Positions 1 through 7,129 of a stretch of 21,977 bases of DNA are shown here, one piece after another; position 1 is the stretch's first letter; each line of letters starts with the position of its first letter. The notes under the pieces are model-generated. The model had not been told where the DNA came from. It was given only the letters and a program-made list of their open reading frames with translations, and ran no database searches. Source of the stretch: Oscillospiraceae bacterium. Lineage in GTDB: Bacteria > Bacillota > Clostridia > Oscillospirales > Ruminococcaceae. Made by a program: the position numbers and the translations under genes. The stretch is from assembly GCA_016296165.1 (NCBI GenBank), contig JAEDJV010000026.1, positions 1 through 21,977 on the forward strand. The letters run 5' to 3'.

Positions 1-796
1 CAAGTGAATGTTCAAGTTTATTCAGAATAATCTCGCGCATTGTACCGTCAGACGGATATGCACATCCTCCTGCTGAAACAGAAAGACTTATTTTCTTTCC
101 GTCATCCAGAATTATATTGGAGGCAATATCTCTTACTCCGTAAAAGAACTGTTTAGCACTCTCCTGATCAGTATCAGGAAGTATCATAAGAAATTCATCC
201 CCACTCATACGATACAATTCATTTTTCGGACCACAGTATGTTTTAAGATTTTTTGAAAATTCCACAAGTACCCTGTCACCACAGCTGTAACCAAAATTGC
301 TCACTATCTTGCGGAACTCATCTATACCCACCAGTATGACATACCCGCTGCCGGAACTGAAATCATATTTATTAAAACTGTACAAAGTTGATAAACCGGT
401 CAGTGAATCATACTGGTTCTGGTTATCAAGCCTTGTCATGACACCTGCAAATATGGTAGGGGTCCCATCAGCATCCCTCATCATATTGCCTTTGCACTCT
501 ACCCATATATATTCACCGAACCTGTTCATAACCCGATACTGATAATCCAGTCTTGACACTTTGCCCTTTAAAACGTCCAGAATATGCCTTTCGTAATCAT
601 CACGTTCATCCGGGTGAATTCGCAGTATCCAGTCCTCCTTAGGATTGTATGTATATTCGCCTTCCAGTCCGAAATATTCAACTGCGCTCCTTGAAAACCT
701 GATTAACCCCTCATTCATATCTCTTACAAAAATATATACATTTTCAGCCGCAGAAGAAATTGCCTCAAAAATCTGATTCTGAAGTATCTGACTCAA
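1..796 (-). CDS. PAS-GGDEF signalling protein, C-terminus off the left edge
   Basis: This is a partial gene of 265 visible codons, open at base 1. I place the start at a TTG (794-796) because a GGGGGGATTAGG ribosome binding site lies just upstream and a promoter is readable at 852-880; the ATG at 808-810 is in another frame and stops at once. Residues about 10-123 look like a PAS_3-type fold, with an IHPDER motif at 60-65 and an EYIWVEC strand. Residues about 128-265 are a GGDEF domain entered by DSLTGL (130-135). The signature is SGDEF (198-202). The usual metal Asp and guanine-binding Asn are replaced (VGIDEF, KIVSNFGY), and no RxxD inhibitory site is visible. GGDEF domains normally make cyclic di-GMP in the cytoplasm. 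This one is more likely a degenerate nucleotide sensor or partner, possibly followed by an EAL domain outside the window (inference). Confidence 0.85.
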   Translation of the reverse strand, partial: MSQILQNQIFEAISSAAENVYIFVRDMNEGLIRFSRSAVEYFGLEGEYTYNPKEDWILRIHPDERDDYERHILDVLKGKVSRLDYQYRVMNRFGEYIWVECKGNMMRDADGTPTIFAGVMTRLDNQNQYDSLTGLSTLYSFNKYDFSSGSGYVILVGIDEFRKIVSNFGYSCGDRVLVEFSKNLKTYCGPKNELYRMSGDEFLMILPDTDQESAKQFFYGVRDIASNIILDDGKKISLSVSAGGCAYPSDGTMREIILNKLEHSL

Positions 797-851
797 CCTA
801 ATCCCCCCATTTTATTTAAAATATACACGTTTCAAATATCCACTTAGTTAT

Positions 852-880
852 ATTATAAATCTTTTCACATAAATTTGCAA
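852..880 (-). promoter_or_regulatory. Promoter for the PAS-GGDEF gene
   Basis: On the minus strand, TTGCAA (875-880) and TATAAT (852-857) are 17 bases apart. The perfect -10 box and standard spacer lie about 55 bases upstream of the TTG start. Confidence 0.6.
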
Positions 881-1004
881 GTGTTTCGTAATATTTATTC
901 AAAATTGTCGATTTTTTTCAGTTATATATTTTTTACCAATATGTTAATACTTTGTTTTCAATCTGTTTTCACTCTACTGTGTGTTATTTTTCATCATTTA
1001 CTGG

Positions 1005-1010
1005 TATAAT
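1005..1010 (+). promoter_or_regulatory. Extended -10 promoter of the DUF454-like gene
   Basis: TATAAT at 1005-1010 is preceded by TGG (1002-1004), giving an extended -10 box; no good -35 box is visible. Transcription would begin near 1017. That places the upstream in-frame ATG-like start at 981 outside the transcript and supports translation from the TTG at 1050. Confidence 0.55.
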
Positions 1011-1049
1011 ATAATTACAGAATTACAAACCGAAAAGGAGGAGTCTGAA

Positions 1050-1292
1050 TTGAAAAAATTTTTTATGATTTTTCGTGTTGTATTGGCAGTGCTGTTAATA
1101 ATAATCGGTATTATAGGACTGATTATACCGGTCTTTCCAACTGTTCCTTTTTTGGTACTGGCAGCTGTAGTACTTGGAAAGAAACCATCTGAAGTAATAA
1201 AATTTTTCAACTGGGTTTCAAAAAACGTACAGCTTCATCTTAAAAGAATAATAAGGCGTTTCCGTAAGAAACGCCTTAAAAATCATGATTAA
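1050..1292 (+). CDS. DUF454 (YbaN)-like small membrane protein
   Basis: An 80-residue protein of unknown biochemical role. The start is taken as TTG at 1050: AGGAGG (1036-1041) is 8 bases upstream and a promoter at 1005-1010 lies inside the longer reading frame that begins at 981. After a short basic N-terminus it has two closely spaced hydrophobic segments (about residues 8-28 and 30-44) joined by IPVFPTVPF, which matches the LP-x-PTxPF core of the DUF454/YbaN inner-membrane family. The tail from about residue 60 is strongly basic (RRFRKKRLK) and probably cytoplasmic. The gene converges on upp with only one base between their stop codons, and the coding sequence of its tail also forms the upp terminator hairpin. 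Family assignment is good; no function is known. Confidence 0.75.
   Translation: MKKFFMIFRVVLAVLLIIIGIIGLIIPVFPTVPFLVLAAVVLGKKPSEVIKFFNWVSKNVQLHLKRIIRRFRKKRLKNHD
1253..1277 (-). terminator. Hairpin terminator of upp, inside the convergent gene
   Basis: A perfect 10-bp inverted repeat (AAGGCGTTTC / GAAACGCCTT) encloses a 5-base loop. On the minus strand it starts 17 bases past the upp stop and is followed by the T-rich ATTATTCTTTT. It lies wholly within the 3' coding end of the DUF454-like gene. It may also act weakly on the plus strand. Confidence 0.7.
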
Positions 1293-1293
1293 T

Positions 1294-1926
1294 TTATTTT
1301 GTACCGAATATTCTGTCACCTGCATCTCCAAGACCAGGAATGATATACTTGTGTTCATCTAGATGATCGTCAACTGCACAGCAGTAAATCTCAACTTCCG
1401 GATGTGAGGATGCAACCTTTTCAAGCCCTTCAGGAGAAGCAATGATACACATAAACTTAATGCTCTTAACACCTTTTTTCTTAAGCTCGTCTATTGCCAC
1501 ACATACTGAAGCACCTGTTGCAAGCATTGGATCGAGGATTATTGCGTCTCGTTCATTGATGTCTTCAGGGAGCTTGCTGTAATAAAGAACTGATTCAAGA
1601 GTTTCAGGATCACGGAATGTTCCGACATGACCTATCTTGGCTGCTGGAACAAGCTGCATAACACCTTCAACCATTCCGATTCCGGCTCTGAGAATAGGGA
1701 TAAAAGCAAGTTTACGTCCTGAGATTATCTTTGTTCTTGCCGGGGCAAGAGGTGTTGATATCTCAACTTCCTTAAGAGGAAGGTCTCTTGTTGCCTCATA
1801 ACACATAAGCATTGCTGTTTCGGAAATAAGTTCTCTGAATTCCTTTGAACCTGTTGTCTTGTCTCTGAGAAGTGAAAGCTTATGCTGTACAAGCGGATGT
1901 TCGATTATTGTTACGTTTTTATACAT
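1294..1926 (-). CDS. upp: Uracil phosphoribosyltransferase
   Basis: Converts uracil and PRPP to UMP and pyrophosphate in pyrimidine salvage, in the cytoplasm. At 210 residues it is the standard length. The PRPP-binding loop is LDPMLATGAS (131-140) and the uracil-binding C-terminal signature YIIPGLGDAGDRIFGT is at 194-209. The loop has GAS where most homologues have GGS, a mild variation. AAAAGGAGG precedes the ATG with normal spacing. It follows rpiB by 37 bases and is probably co-transcribed from the rpiB promoter, with a hairpin terminator just past its stop. Confidence 0.97.
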   Translation of the reverse strand: MYKNVTIIEHPLVQHKLSLLRDKTTGSKEFRELISETAMLMCYEATRDLPLKEVEISTPLAPARTKIISGRKLAFIPILRAGIGMVEGVMQLVPAAKIGHVGTFRDPETLESVLYYSKLPEDINERDAIILDPMLATGASVCVAIDELKKKGVKSIKFMCIIASPEGLEKVASSHPEVEIYCCAVDDHLDEHKYIIPGLGDAGDRIFGTK

Positions 1927-1963
1927 GGTTTTTCCTCCTTTTCAGGTGATTTTTATAGAAAAA

Positions 1964-2401
1964 TTATTTTTCTTCAAGTTTTGAGATAAGATCAACTCGT
2001 CTCTGATGACGTCCGCCTTCAAATTCTGTACTAATGAAAATATCTGCAAGTTCAGCTGCAAGTCCCGGACCGGTTACCCTTGCACCAAGGCAGAGTACAT
2101 TTGCATCGTTATGGAGTCTTGTGTACTTTGCTGAAAAATGTTCCGAACATACTGCAGCACGTATGCCTTTTATTTTATTTGCGGCCATCGACATACCGAT
2201 ACCTGTTCCGCATACAAGGATTCCCTTTTCTGCAGCACCTGAAACCACAAGTGAACATACCTTTTCTGCCATATCAGGGTAATCACATTTTTCTCCGGAC
2301 TTTATTCCGCAGTCTGTTACCTCAATATTTTTGTCTCTGAGAAACTGAACAATTTCGTCCTTAAGTTCCACTCCAGCGTGATCGCATCCGATTGCTATCA
2401 T
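1964..2401 (-). CDS. rpiB: Ribose-5-phosphate isomerase B
   Basis: Interconverts ribose 5-phosphate and ribulose 5-phosphate in the pentose phosphate pathway. The 145-residue protein matches the RpiB/LacAB family: GCDHAG at 5-10, the catalytic Cys64 in CGTGIG, the phosphate-binding HNDAN (97-101) and the C-terminal RHQRRVD segment. AACAGGAGG precedes the ATG. Sugar-phosphate isomerases of other specificity (for example allose 6-phosphate) share the fold, but the housekeeping context with upp favours the ribose enzyme, since ribose 5-phosphate is the precursor of the PRPP that upp uses. Confidence 0.93.
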   Translation of the reverse strand: MIAIGCDHAGVELKDEIVQFLRDKNIEVTDCGIKSGEKCDYPDMAEKVCSLVVSGAAEKGILVCGTGIGMSMAANKIKGIRAAVCSEHFSAKYTRLHNDANVLCLGARVTGPGLAAELADIFISTEFEGGRHQRRVDLISKLEEK

Positions 2402-2440
2402 CGTATTTCCTCCTGTTAAAACATCTGAAATAATGATTAA

Positions 2441-2469
2441 ATTATACCACGATTATTATAATAAATCAA
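2441..2469 (-). promoter_or_regulatory. Promoter of the rpiB-upp unit
   Basis: Minus-strand TTGATT (2464-2469), a 17-base spacer ending in TGG, then TATAAT (2441-2446). This is a near-consensus extended -10 promoter in the 77-base gap between tsaB and rpiB. I see no clear terminator in that gap, so some read-through from fhs-tsaE-tsaB is possible. Confidence 0.7.
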
Positions 2470-2478
2470 CAATAATAT

Positions 2479-3159
2479 TTATTTTTTCTCAAGTAAATCT
2501 TTTTCTGCCTTTGTAATCTGCATATATAATGCATCTATCTCATCAGGCTCTTTGCCTTCTTTTGCTGCAGCACTCATGCATATTCCGGCTGCAAGCTGTG
2601 TGCGAAGGTGCGCAGGAGCAAGTGAGATATCAGCATTTTCTGATTTTGAAACTATATCTTCTGCCGCGTCTCCGGCAACTATTATCCTGCCTTTATATTT
2701 AATCAGTTCTTTTTGAACCTCATCTTCTGTAATCATGCAGTCTTCCATGCAGTATTCGACGCTTTCACCATGAATTCTGAATACAGCACAGTAAACAATA
2801 TCAAGACGCGCCTTCATTGCGGCGCATACATAACATTCTGATGTTCCGGCAAAATTATATGCTATCGCTTCAAGCGTCGATATACCGTTACATTTTGCGG
2901 CAAGTCCGAAAGCCATTGCTTTTACAGCAGAAATTCCTATACGAAGTCCTGTATATGAACCGGGACCTGCAGCTACAGCAAATCTGTCTATATCTGAAAG
3001 GGTCATGCCAAGATCATCAAGCATCTTCTGACAAAGCGGCAGAATAACCTGAGAATGAGTCTTTTTGGTCTGCACAAAATACTGTGCCATAAGCCTGCCG
3101 TCACTTAAAACAGCGACTGAGGCATTTTTTCCTGATGTATCAATTCCCAAGATCTGCAA
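2479..3159 (-). CDS. tsaB: tRNA t6A37 threonylcarbamoyltransferase complex dimerisation subunit TsaB
   Basis: TsaB is the non-catalytic ASKHA-fold partner of TsaD in synthesis of N6-threonylcarbamoyladenosine at position 37 of ANN-decoding tRNAs. The N-terminal ILGIDTSGKNASVAV strand and GPGSYTGLRIG are family signatures. I prefer a TTG start at 3159 (226 residues, beginning MQILGIDTS), because AAGGAG at 3169-3174 is then 9 bases upstream. The ATG at 3166-3168 directly abuts that ribosome binding site, and the TTG at 3175-3177 has only a weak one. The start overlaps the tsaE stop by 20 bases, which suggests translational coupling. TsaD is not in the window. Confidence 0.93.
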   Translation of the reverse strand: MQILGIDTSGKNASVAVLSDGRLMAQYFVQTKKTHSQVILPLCQKMLDDLGMTLSDIDRFAVAAGPGSYTGLRIGISAVKAMAFGLAAKCNGISTLEAIAYNFAGTSECYVCAAMKARLDIVYCAVFRIHGESVEYCMEDCMITEDEVQKELIKYKGRIIVAGDAAEDIVSKSENADISLAPAHLRTQLAAGICMSAAAKEGKEPDEIDALYMQITKAEKDLLEKK

Positions 3160-3580
3160 AACGCTCATCTCCTTCAATCGTTATCTCTCTGGTATCGTCA
3201 TCTATACGCTTTATATCAATGTATATGGTTCCTTCAGGAAGCACTTTCTGTATGTTTTCTGACCATTCGATAACGAAAACGCTGTCTTCCATCGGATAAT
3301 CAAAAAATCCCGTAGTCTCAAGGTCGTCTGCACTCTCTATCCTGTACATATCAAAATGATAAATATCAAGTTTGCCATGATATTCGTTTACAAGTGCAAA
3401 AGTAGGAGATGAAACATCATCATCAAGTCCTGCACCTATTGCGAGTCCTCTTGTAAAAGTTGTTTTTCCTGCACCAAGCCCGCCTTTGTATGCAATTACG
3501 TCACCTTTCCGAAGTCTGGAACCTGCCCTGACGGCAAGTGCTATTGTTTCCTCTGGTGAACCAGTTATATATTTGCTCAT
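3140..3580 (-). CDS. tsaE: tRNA t6A37 biosynthesis ATPase TsaE
   Basis: The 146-residue P-loop ATPase regulates the TsaB-TsaD complex during t6A synthesis. The Walker A motif GGLGAGKT is at residues 33-40. SPTFALVNEY, the YHFDMYR strand (75-80) and the EWSENI segment (106-110) are typical of the family. It starts 2 bases past the fhs stop with only a weak CAGGAC upstream, so translation probably depends on coupling to fhs. Its 3' end overlaps tsaB. Confidence 0.95.
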   Translation of the reverse strand: MSKYITGSPEETIALAVRAGSRLRKGDVIAYKGGLGAGKTTFTRGLAIGAGLDDDVSSPTFALVNEYHGKLDIYHFDMYRIESADDLETTGFFDYPMEDSVFVIEWSENIQKVLPEGTIYIDIKRIDDDTREITIEGDERFADLGN

Positions 3581-3582
3581 AA

Positions 3583-5265
3583 TTAAAACAGTCCTGAAAT
3601 ATTTCCGTCGTTGTCACAGTCAATTCTGAGTGCTGCCGGCTGTTTAGGAAGTCCCGGCATTGTCATGATATCACCTGTATATACAACGATAAAACCTGCG
3701 CCGGCAGATACCTTAAGGTCTCTGACTGTAATCCTGAAATTCTCCGGTTTTCCAAGAAGTGAAGGATCGTCAGAAAGTGAATACTGGGTTTTTGCAACAC
3801 ATACAGGGAGTTCTGCAAAACCAAGTGTTTCTATTTCCTTAAGTGACTTTTCAGCCTGCGCTGTAAAGTTTACGCCATCTGCTCTGTATATTTCCCTTGC
3901 GATAATTTCAAGTTTCTCCTTAACAGGAAGCTTTTCATCATATATAGGCGCAAAGTTTGTCTTGCCGCTGGCTTCTGACTTTTCTATTGTACTGCAAACT
4001 TTGTCTGCAAGATCCTTGCCGCCTTCGCCGCCCTTTGCAAATATTTCTGTAAGTGATACTTCAACGTTAAGTTTTCTGCATACTTCTTCCACTACGGCAA
4101 TTTCTGCGTCAGTATCTGTATGGAACCTGTTTATTGCAACTACAACCGGAAGTCCGAACTTAAGCATATTTTCAATGTGAGTCTGAAGGTTCACGATACC
4201 CTTCCTCAAAGCTTCAACATTCTCTGATGTGAGATCTGTTCTGGCGACACCGCCGTTGTACTTTAATGCTCTGATTGTAGCAACGAGAACTACACATGAA
4301 GGTTTGAGTCCTGCAAAACGACATTTAATATCAAAGAATTTTTCTGCACCGAGGTCCGAGCCGAAACCTGCCTCTGTAATACAGTAATCACCGAGTTTCA
4401 GAGCAAGCTTTGTAGCTCTGACTGAATTGCAGCCATGTGCAATATTTGCAAAAGGACCTCCATGAATAAATACAGGATTATTTTCAAGTGTCTGAACGAG
4501 GTTAGGCTTGAGTGCGTCCTTAAGCAGAGCTGTTGCAGCACCCTGTACTCCGAGCTGTCTTGCAAATACCGGATTTCCGTCAAGGTCATAGGCTACGAGG
4601 ATATTTCCTATTCTCCTCTTGAGATCGTCAAGGTCTGAAGCAAGGCAGAGGATTGCCATTATTTCCGAAGCAACTGTAATCTGGAATCCGTCTTCACGAG
4701 GAACACCGTTTATTTTTCCGCCAAGACCTACGATTGTATTTCTGAGTGCTCTGTCGTTCATATCAAGACAGCGCTTGAATATTACACGTCTGCAGTCTAT
4801 ACGGAGTTCATTTCCCTGCTGCATGTGATTATCAAGCATCGCGCAGATAAGGTTATTTGCAGCTGTTATTGCGTGCATATCGCCTGTAAAGTGGAGATTG
4901 ATATCTTCCATAGGAACAACCTGAGAGTAACCGCCGCCAGCAGCACCGCCCTTTATTCCGAAAACAGGTCCGAGTGATGGTTCTCTTAGTGCAAGCATTG
5001 CCTTTCTGCCTGTTTTAGCCATTGCCTGTGCAAGTCCGACACTTACTGTTGTCTTTCCTTCGCCTGCCGGAGTAGGATTTATAGCTGTAACAAGAATGAG
5101 CTTTCCATCAGGCTTGTCTGAAAGCTTTTTGTAAACTGCTTCAGAAAGTTTTGCTTTGTACTGCCCGTACTGCTCAAGAGCATCCTGACCTATTCCAAGT
5201 CCCTCGGCAATCTCAGTGATTTTTTTCATTTTTGCTCCCTGAGCTATTTCGATGTCTGTTAACAT
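3583..5265 (-). CDS. fhs: Formate-tetrahydrofolate ligase
   Basis: ATP-dependent ligation of formate to tetrahydrofolate, giving 10-formyl-THF for purine and fMet-tRNA synthesis and, in acetogens, the methyl branch of the Wood-Ljungdahl pathway. The 560-residue length is usual. The nucleotide loop TPAGEGKT is at 65-72, followed by the conserved EPSLGPVFGIKGGAAGGG stretch (about 94-111). FVHGGPFANIAHG-type substrate segments and a VVAINRF strand are also present. AAAGGAAAG precedes the ATG. It heads a fhs-tsaE-tsaB unit with a strong promoter. No other Wood-Ljungdahl gene is here, so a role in one-carbon supply is the safer reading. Confidence 0.97.
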   Translation of the reverse strand: MLTDIEIAQGAKMKKITEIAEGLGIGQDALEQYGQYKAKLSEAVYKKLSDKPDGKLILVTAINPTPAGEGKTTVSVGLAQAMAKTGRKAMLALREPSLGPVFGIKGGAAGGGYSQVVPMEDINLHFTGDMHAITAANNLICAMLDNHMQQGNELRIDCRRVIFKRCLDMNDRALRNTIVGLGGKINGVPREDGFQITVASEIMAILCLASDLDDLKRRIGNILVAYDLDGNPVFARQLGVQGAATALLKDALKPNLVQTLENNPVFIHGGPFANIAHGCNSVRATKLALKLGDYCITEAGFGSDLGAEKFFDIKCRFAGLKPSCVVLVATIRALKYNGGVARTDLTSENVEALRKGIVNLQTHIENMLKFGLPVVVAINRFHTDTDAEIAVVEEVCRKLNVEVSLTEIFAKGGEGGKDLADKVCSTIEKSEASGKTNFAPIYDEKLPVKEKLEIIAREIYRADGVNFTAQAEKSLKEIETLGFAELPVCVAKTQYSLSDDPSLLGKPENFRITVRDLKVSAGAGFIVVYTGDIMTMPGLPKQPAALRIDCDNDGNISGLF

Positions 5266-5352
5266 AATTTCTTTCCTTTCAGAAAATACTTAAAATAAAC
5301 ATGGATACTGCTTATTTATTATATGCAGAATAATTTTTGATTACATATATTT

Positions 5353-5381
5353 ATTATATCATATCAAAAGATTTGTTTCAA
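5353..5381 (-). promoter_or_regulatory. Promoter of fhs-tsaE-tsaB
   Basis: Minus-strand TTGAAA (5376-5381), 17 bases, then TATAAT (5353-5358), about 88 bases upstream of the fhs ATG. The untranslated leader of roughly 80 bases is AT-rich and shows no riboswitch I can recognise. Confidence 0.7.
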
Positions 5382-5454
5382 CAGTACTGAATACACATAT
5401 TTTCCTTATGCACGGAGTTGGTTTATATGGAAAATACTTAATCGGTACATATAC

Positions 5455-5500
5455 AAATCAGGCTGTCCTTAACAATCAAGTATTAAGGGCAGCCTGATTT
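5455..5500 (-). terminator. Terminator of the sigma/sensor operon
   Basis: An 18-bp stem with one G-U pair (5455-5472 with 5483-5500) and a 10-base loop. On the minus strand it lies 9 bases past the stop of the 313-residue gene, and the stem ends in a TTT run. It separates this operon from the fhs promoter. Confidence 0.75.
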
Positions 5501-5508
5501 ATTCGTTT

Positions 5509-6450
5509 CTATTCGTATCTGCAAAAATCATCTTCCGGAATATCTGAAGGAACTTCTCTGCATTCAGGTGATTCCGGTGCGTAATTGTAATGATTGGAAT
5601 TACCAGGATATCTGAAATCTTCAGGTTCATCCTCAGGTTCGTGTTTATCCGGTCTTCCGGTAACTACATCCTGTGGTCTTCCCGGACCATGACCATGTTC
5701 CTCGTCATCGTCATCCGGCAATTCAGGCTGAGGATGATCATTTTCCGGTTTGCCAGGATTATCCGGGAAATTCGGATTGTTCGGGAAATTCGGATTATCT
5801 GGTCTTTCATACGGCTCGCTTCCATCCGGTAAAGGCGGATTCGGGACTAAAGTAACTGTGTTTTCCTTTTCAGTAATTGTAACTTCAGTTTTTTCAGTAA
5901 CCGAAGCCTCCGACTCAGTCTTAGAAATCGTATCTGTCACTTCAACAGGTTTTGTTACAGTTACAGTATGTTTTTCTGTGTTTTTCGAAACGGCCAGTTC
6001 ACTACCATTTTGCTCAGTATGTCTTTCCGTATTATGTGCAGTAACTGAACCGGTCAGTACATTATCCGTATTATCTGAAGTACTGTTTCCGGTTACTGCT
6101 GTAGTTGTTTCCGAAGTAGTTTCTGCGGTAATTCCTGCTGTTGTCCCGGAAGTTGTAATAACCGGCCTGGAGTTGTCGTTATTTTTATCTTTATGAGCTG
6201 ATTGTGAAAATCTAGGATATGACAATATGCCGCCTGCAATGAAAACAAAAACTGCCGCAGCGGACACTATTGGCTTTATGTCAAAACGTGATGAAGATCT
6301 GATTACCGATATATCTGTACTTTCTGACTTAGGGGGTTCTTCCGGAAGTCCTGCAAGCAACGATGATATTCGGTCGTTGTAATCTGCAGGAATAATCTGA
6401 CTTTTGTTTTCAGCACTTTTCTTCAGTTTACGTAATTGAGATTTGTTCAT
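5509..6450 (-). CDS. Single-pass membrane protein, probable anti-sigma factor or sensor with a disordered extracellular region
   Basis: No enzyme family is recognised. Residues 1-57 are hydrophilic and basic at the N-terminus (KSQLRKLKK), followed by one membrane segment at about 58-78. Residues about 80-210 are Thr/Ser-rich (TTSETTTAVT, TEKTEVTITEKENT), typical of an extracellular stalk. From about 210 the sequence is Pro/Asn/Asp-rich, with a short NPNFP repeat and then an acidic-His patch (DDDDEEHGHG). Two cysteines lie close to the C-terminus (PECRE, DFCRYE). The start has a strong GGAGGGGGAG site and lies 18 bases downstream of an ECF sigma gene in the same direction. That arrangement is how anti-sigma partners are usually encoded, with the cytoplasmic N-terminus holding the sigma factor. 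No zinc anti-sigma HxxxCxxC motif or RsgI domain is visible, so the role is inferred from context and topology. Confidence 0.7.
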   Translation of the reverse strand: MNKSQLRKLKKSAENKSQIIPADYNDRISSLLAGLPEEPPKSESTDISVIRSSSRFDIKPIVSAAAVFVFIAGGILSYPRFSQSAHKDKNNDNSRPVITTSGTTAGITAETTSETTTAVTGNSTSDNTDNVLTGSVTAHNTERHTEQNGSELAVSKNTEKHTVTVTKPVEVTDTISKTESEASVTEKTEVTITEKENTVTLVPNPPLPDGSEPYERPDNPNFPNNPNFPDNPGKPENDHPQPELPDDDDEEHGHGPGRPQDVVTGRPDKHEPEDEPEDFRYPGNSNHYNYAPESPECREVPSDIPEDDFCRYE

Positions 6451-6468
6451 AAAATCACTCCCCCTCCA

Positions 6469-6927
6469 TTATTGTATAAGTTCCTTTAGTTTTTGTCGTC
6501 CCCTGTTTAGCCTCGACTTTACCGTACCCGTAGCAATATTAAGATGTTCTGCAATTTCCTTTATCGGTACATCATTATAATAAAACAGTATAATTACTGT
6601 CCTGAATTCATCTTCAAGGGAATTTACAATCTCCCACATCTCATCATGATAATCCGTATATGACGGTTCTGATGTCATTTCGTCCATAGACTGAACATTT
6701 TTATTTTTACGGCAGATTGTATAAGCCTCGTTTATCACGATTCTGGTTATCCATGTTTTAAAGAAACTAATTTCCCTTAACTGTGAAAAATTTTCATAGG
6801 CCTTCATAATCCCATTACACACAGCGTCTTCTGCATCAGTGTCATTTCTAAGTATTGACTTTGCAGTAAAAAACAGGGATTCTTTATGTTTCATAACGAG
6901 CTGACTGAACTGCTCTTTAGAGTTCAT
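6469..6927 (-). CDS. ECF-type RNA polymerase sigma factor
   Basis: A 152-residue sigma-70 family protein with only regions 2 and 4, the layout of extracytoplasmic-function sigma factors. Region 2 spans about residues 8-75 and includes NDTDAEDAVCNGIMKAY (core binding) and the FFKTWITRIVINEAY helix (-10 recognition). Region 4 spans about 98-150, with the helix-turn-helix VPIKEIAEHLNIATGTVKSR (recognition of -35). AAAGGGGAGG precedes the ATG. It is expressed from a housekeeping-type promoter (6964-6992) rather than an obvious ECF-type AAC..CGT site, and is followed by the probable membrane anti-sigma gene. Confidence 0.93.
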   Translation of the reverse strand: MNSKEQFSQLVMKHKESLFFTAKSILRNDTDAEDAVCNGIMKAYENFSQLREISFFKTWITRIVINEAYTICRKNKNVQSMDEMTSEPSYTDYHDEMWEIVNSLEDEFRTVIILFYYNDVPIKEIAEHLNIATGTVKSRLNRGRQKLKELIQ

Positions 6928-6963
6928 CCGATCCTCCCCTTTACACTATAATCTGATAATTAT

Positions 6964-6992
6964 ATTGTACCTTCTAATAATTACTCTGTCAA
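6964..6992 (-). promoter_or_regulatory. Promoter of the ECF sigma operon
   Basis: Minus-strand TTGACA (6987-6992), a 17-base spacer, then TACAAT (6964-6969). This is a near-perfect vegetative promoter about 37 bases upstream of the ATG. The operon would therefore be transcribed basally without its own sigma factor. Confidence 0.75.
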
Positions 6993-7068
6993 TACTTCTG
7001 CTTATTAGATGTTTTTGGGTAAAAAAAGGTTCCCGGAAAATACAGAGGAAAATATTTTCCTTAAACCA

Positions 7069-7099
7069 GATAAGGACATCTCGTAGAGACGTCCTTATC
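7069..7099 (-). terminator. Probable terminator after the 960-residue lipoprotein gene
   Basis: An inverted repeat (GATAAGGAC / GTCCTTATC) continues inward past one A-C mismatch into TCTC/GAGA around a 3-base loop. It lies about 30 bases past the stop on the minus strand. The following minus-strand bases (TGGTTTAAGG) are only moderately T-rich, so termination may be inefficient. Confidence 0.5.
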
Positions 7100-7129
7100 G
7101 AAGTATCATGAAATTTTAGAATGGAAAAT

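Noticed and set aside
981..1049. Upstream extension of the DUF454-like protein
   Set aside because: The extended -10 promoter lies inside it and no ribosome binding site precedes the earlier start.
5590..6196. Several plus-strand open frames opposite the probable anti-sigma gene
   Set aside because: They arise from the low-complexity Thr/Ser/Pro coding on the other strand and lack start signals.
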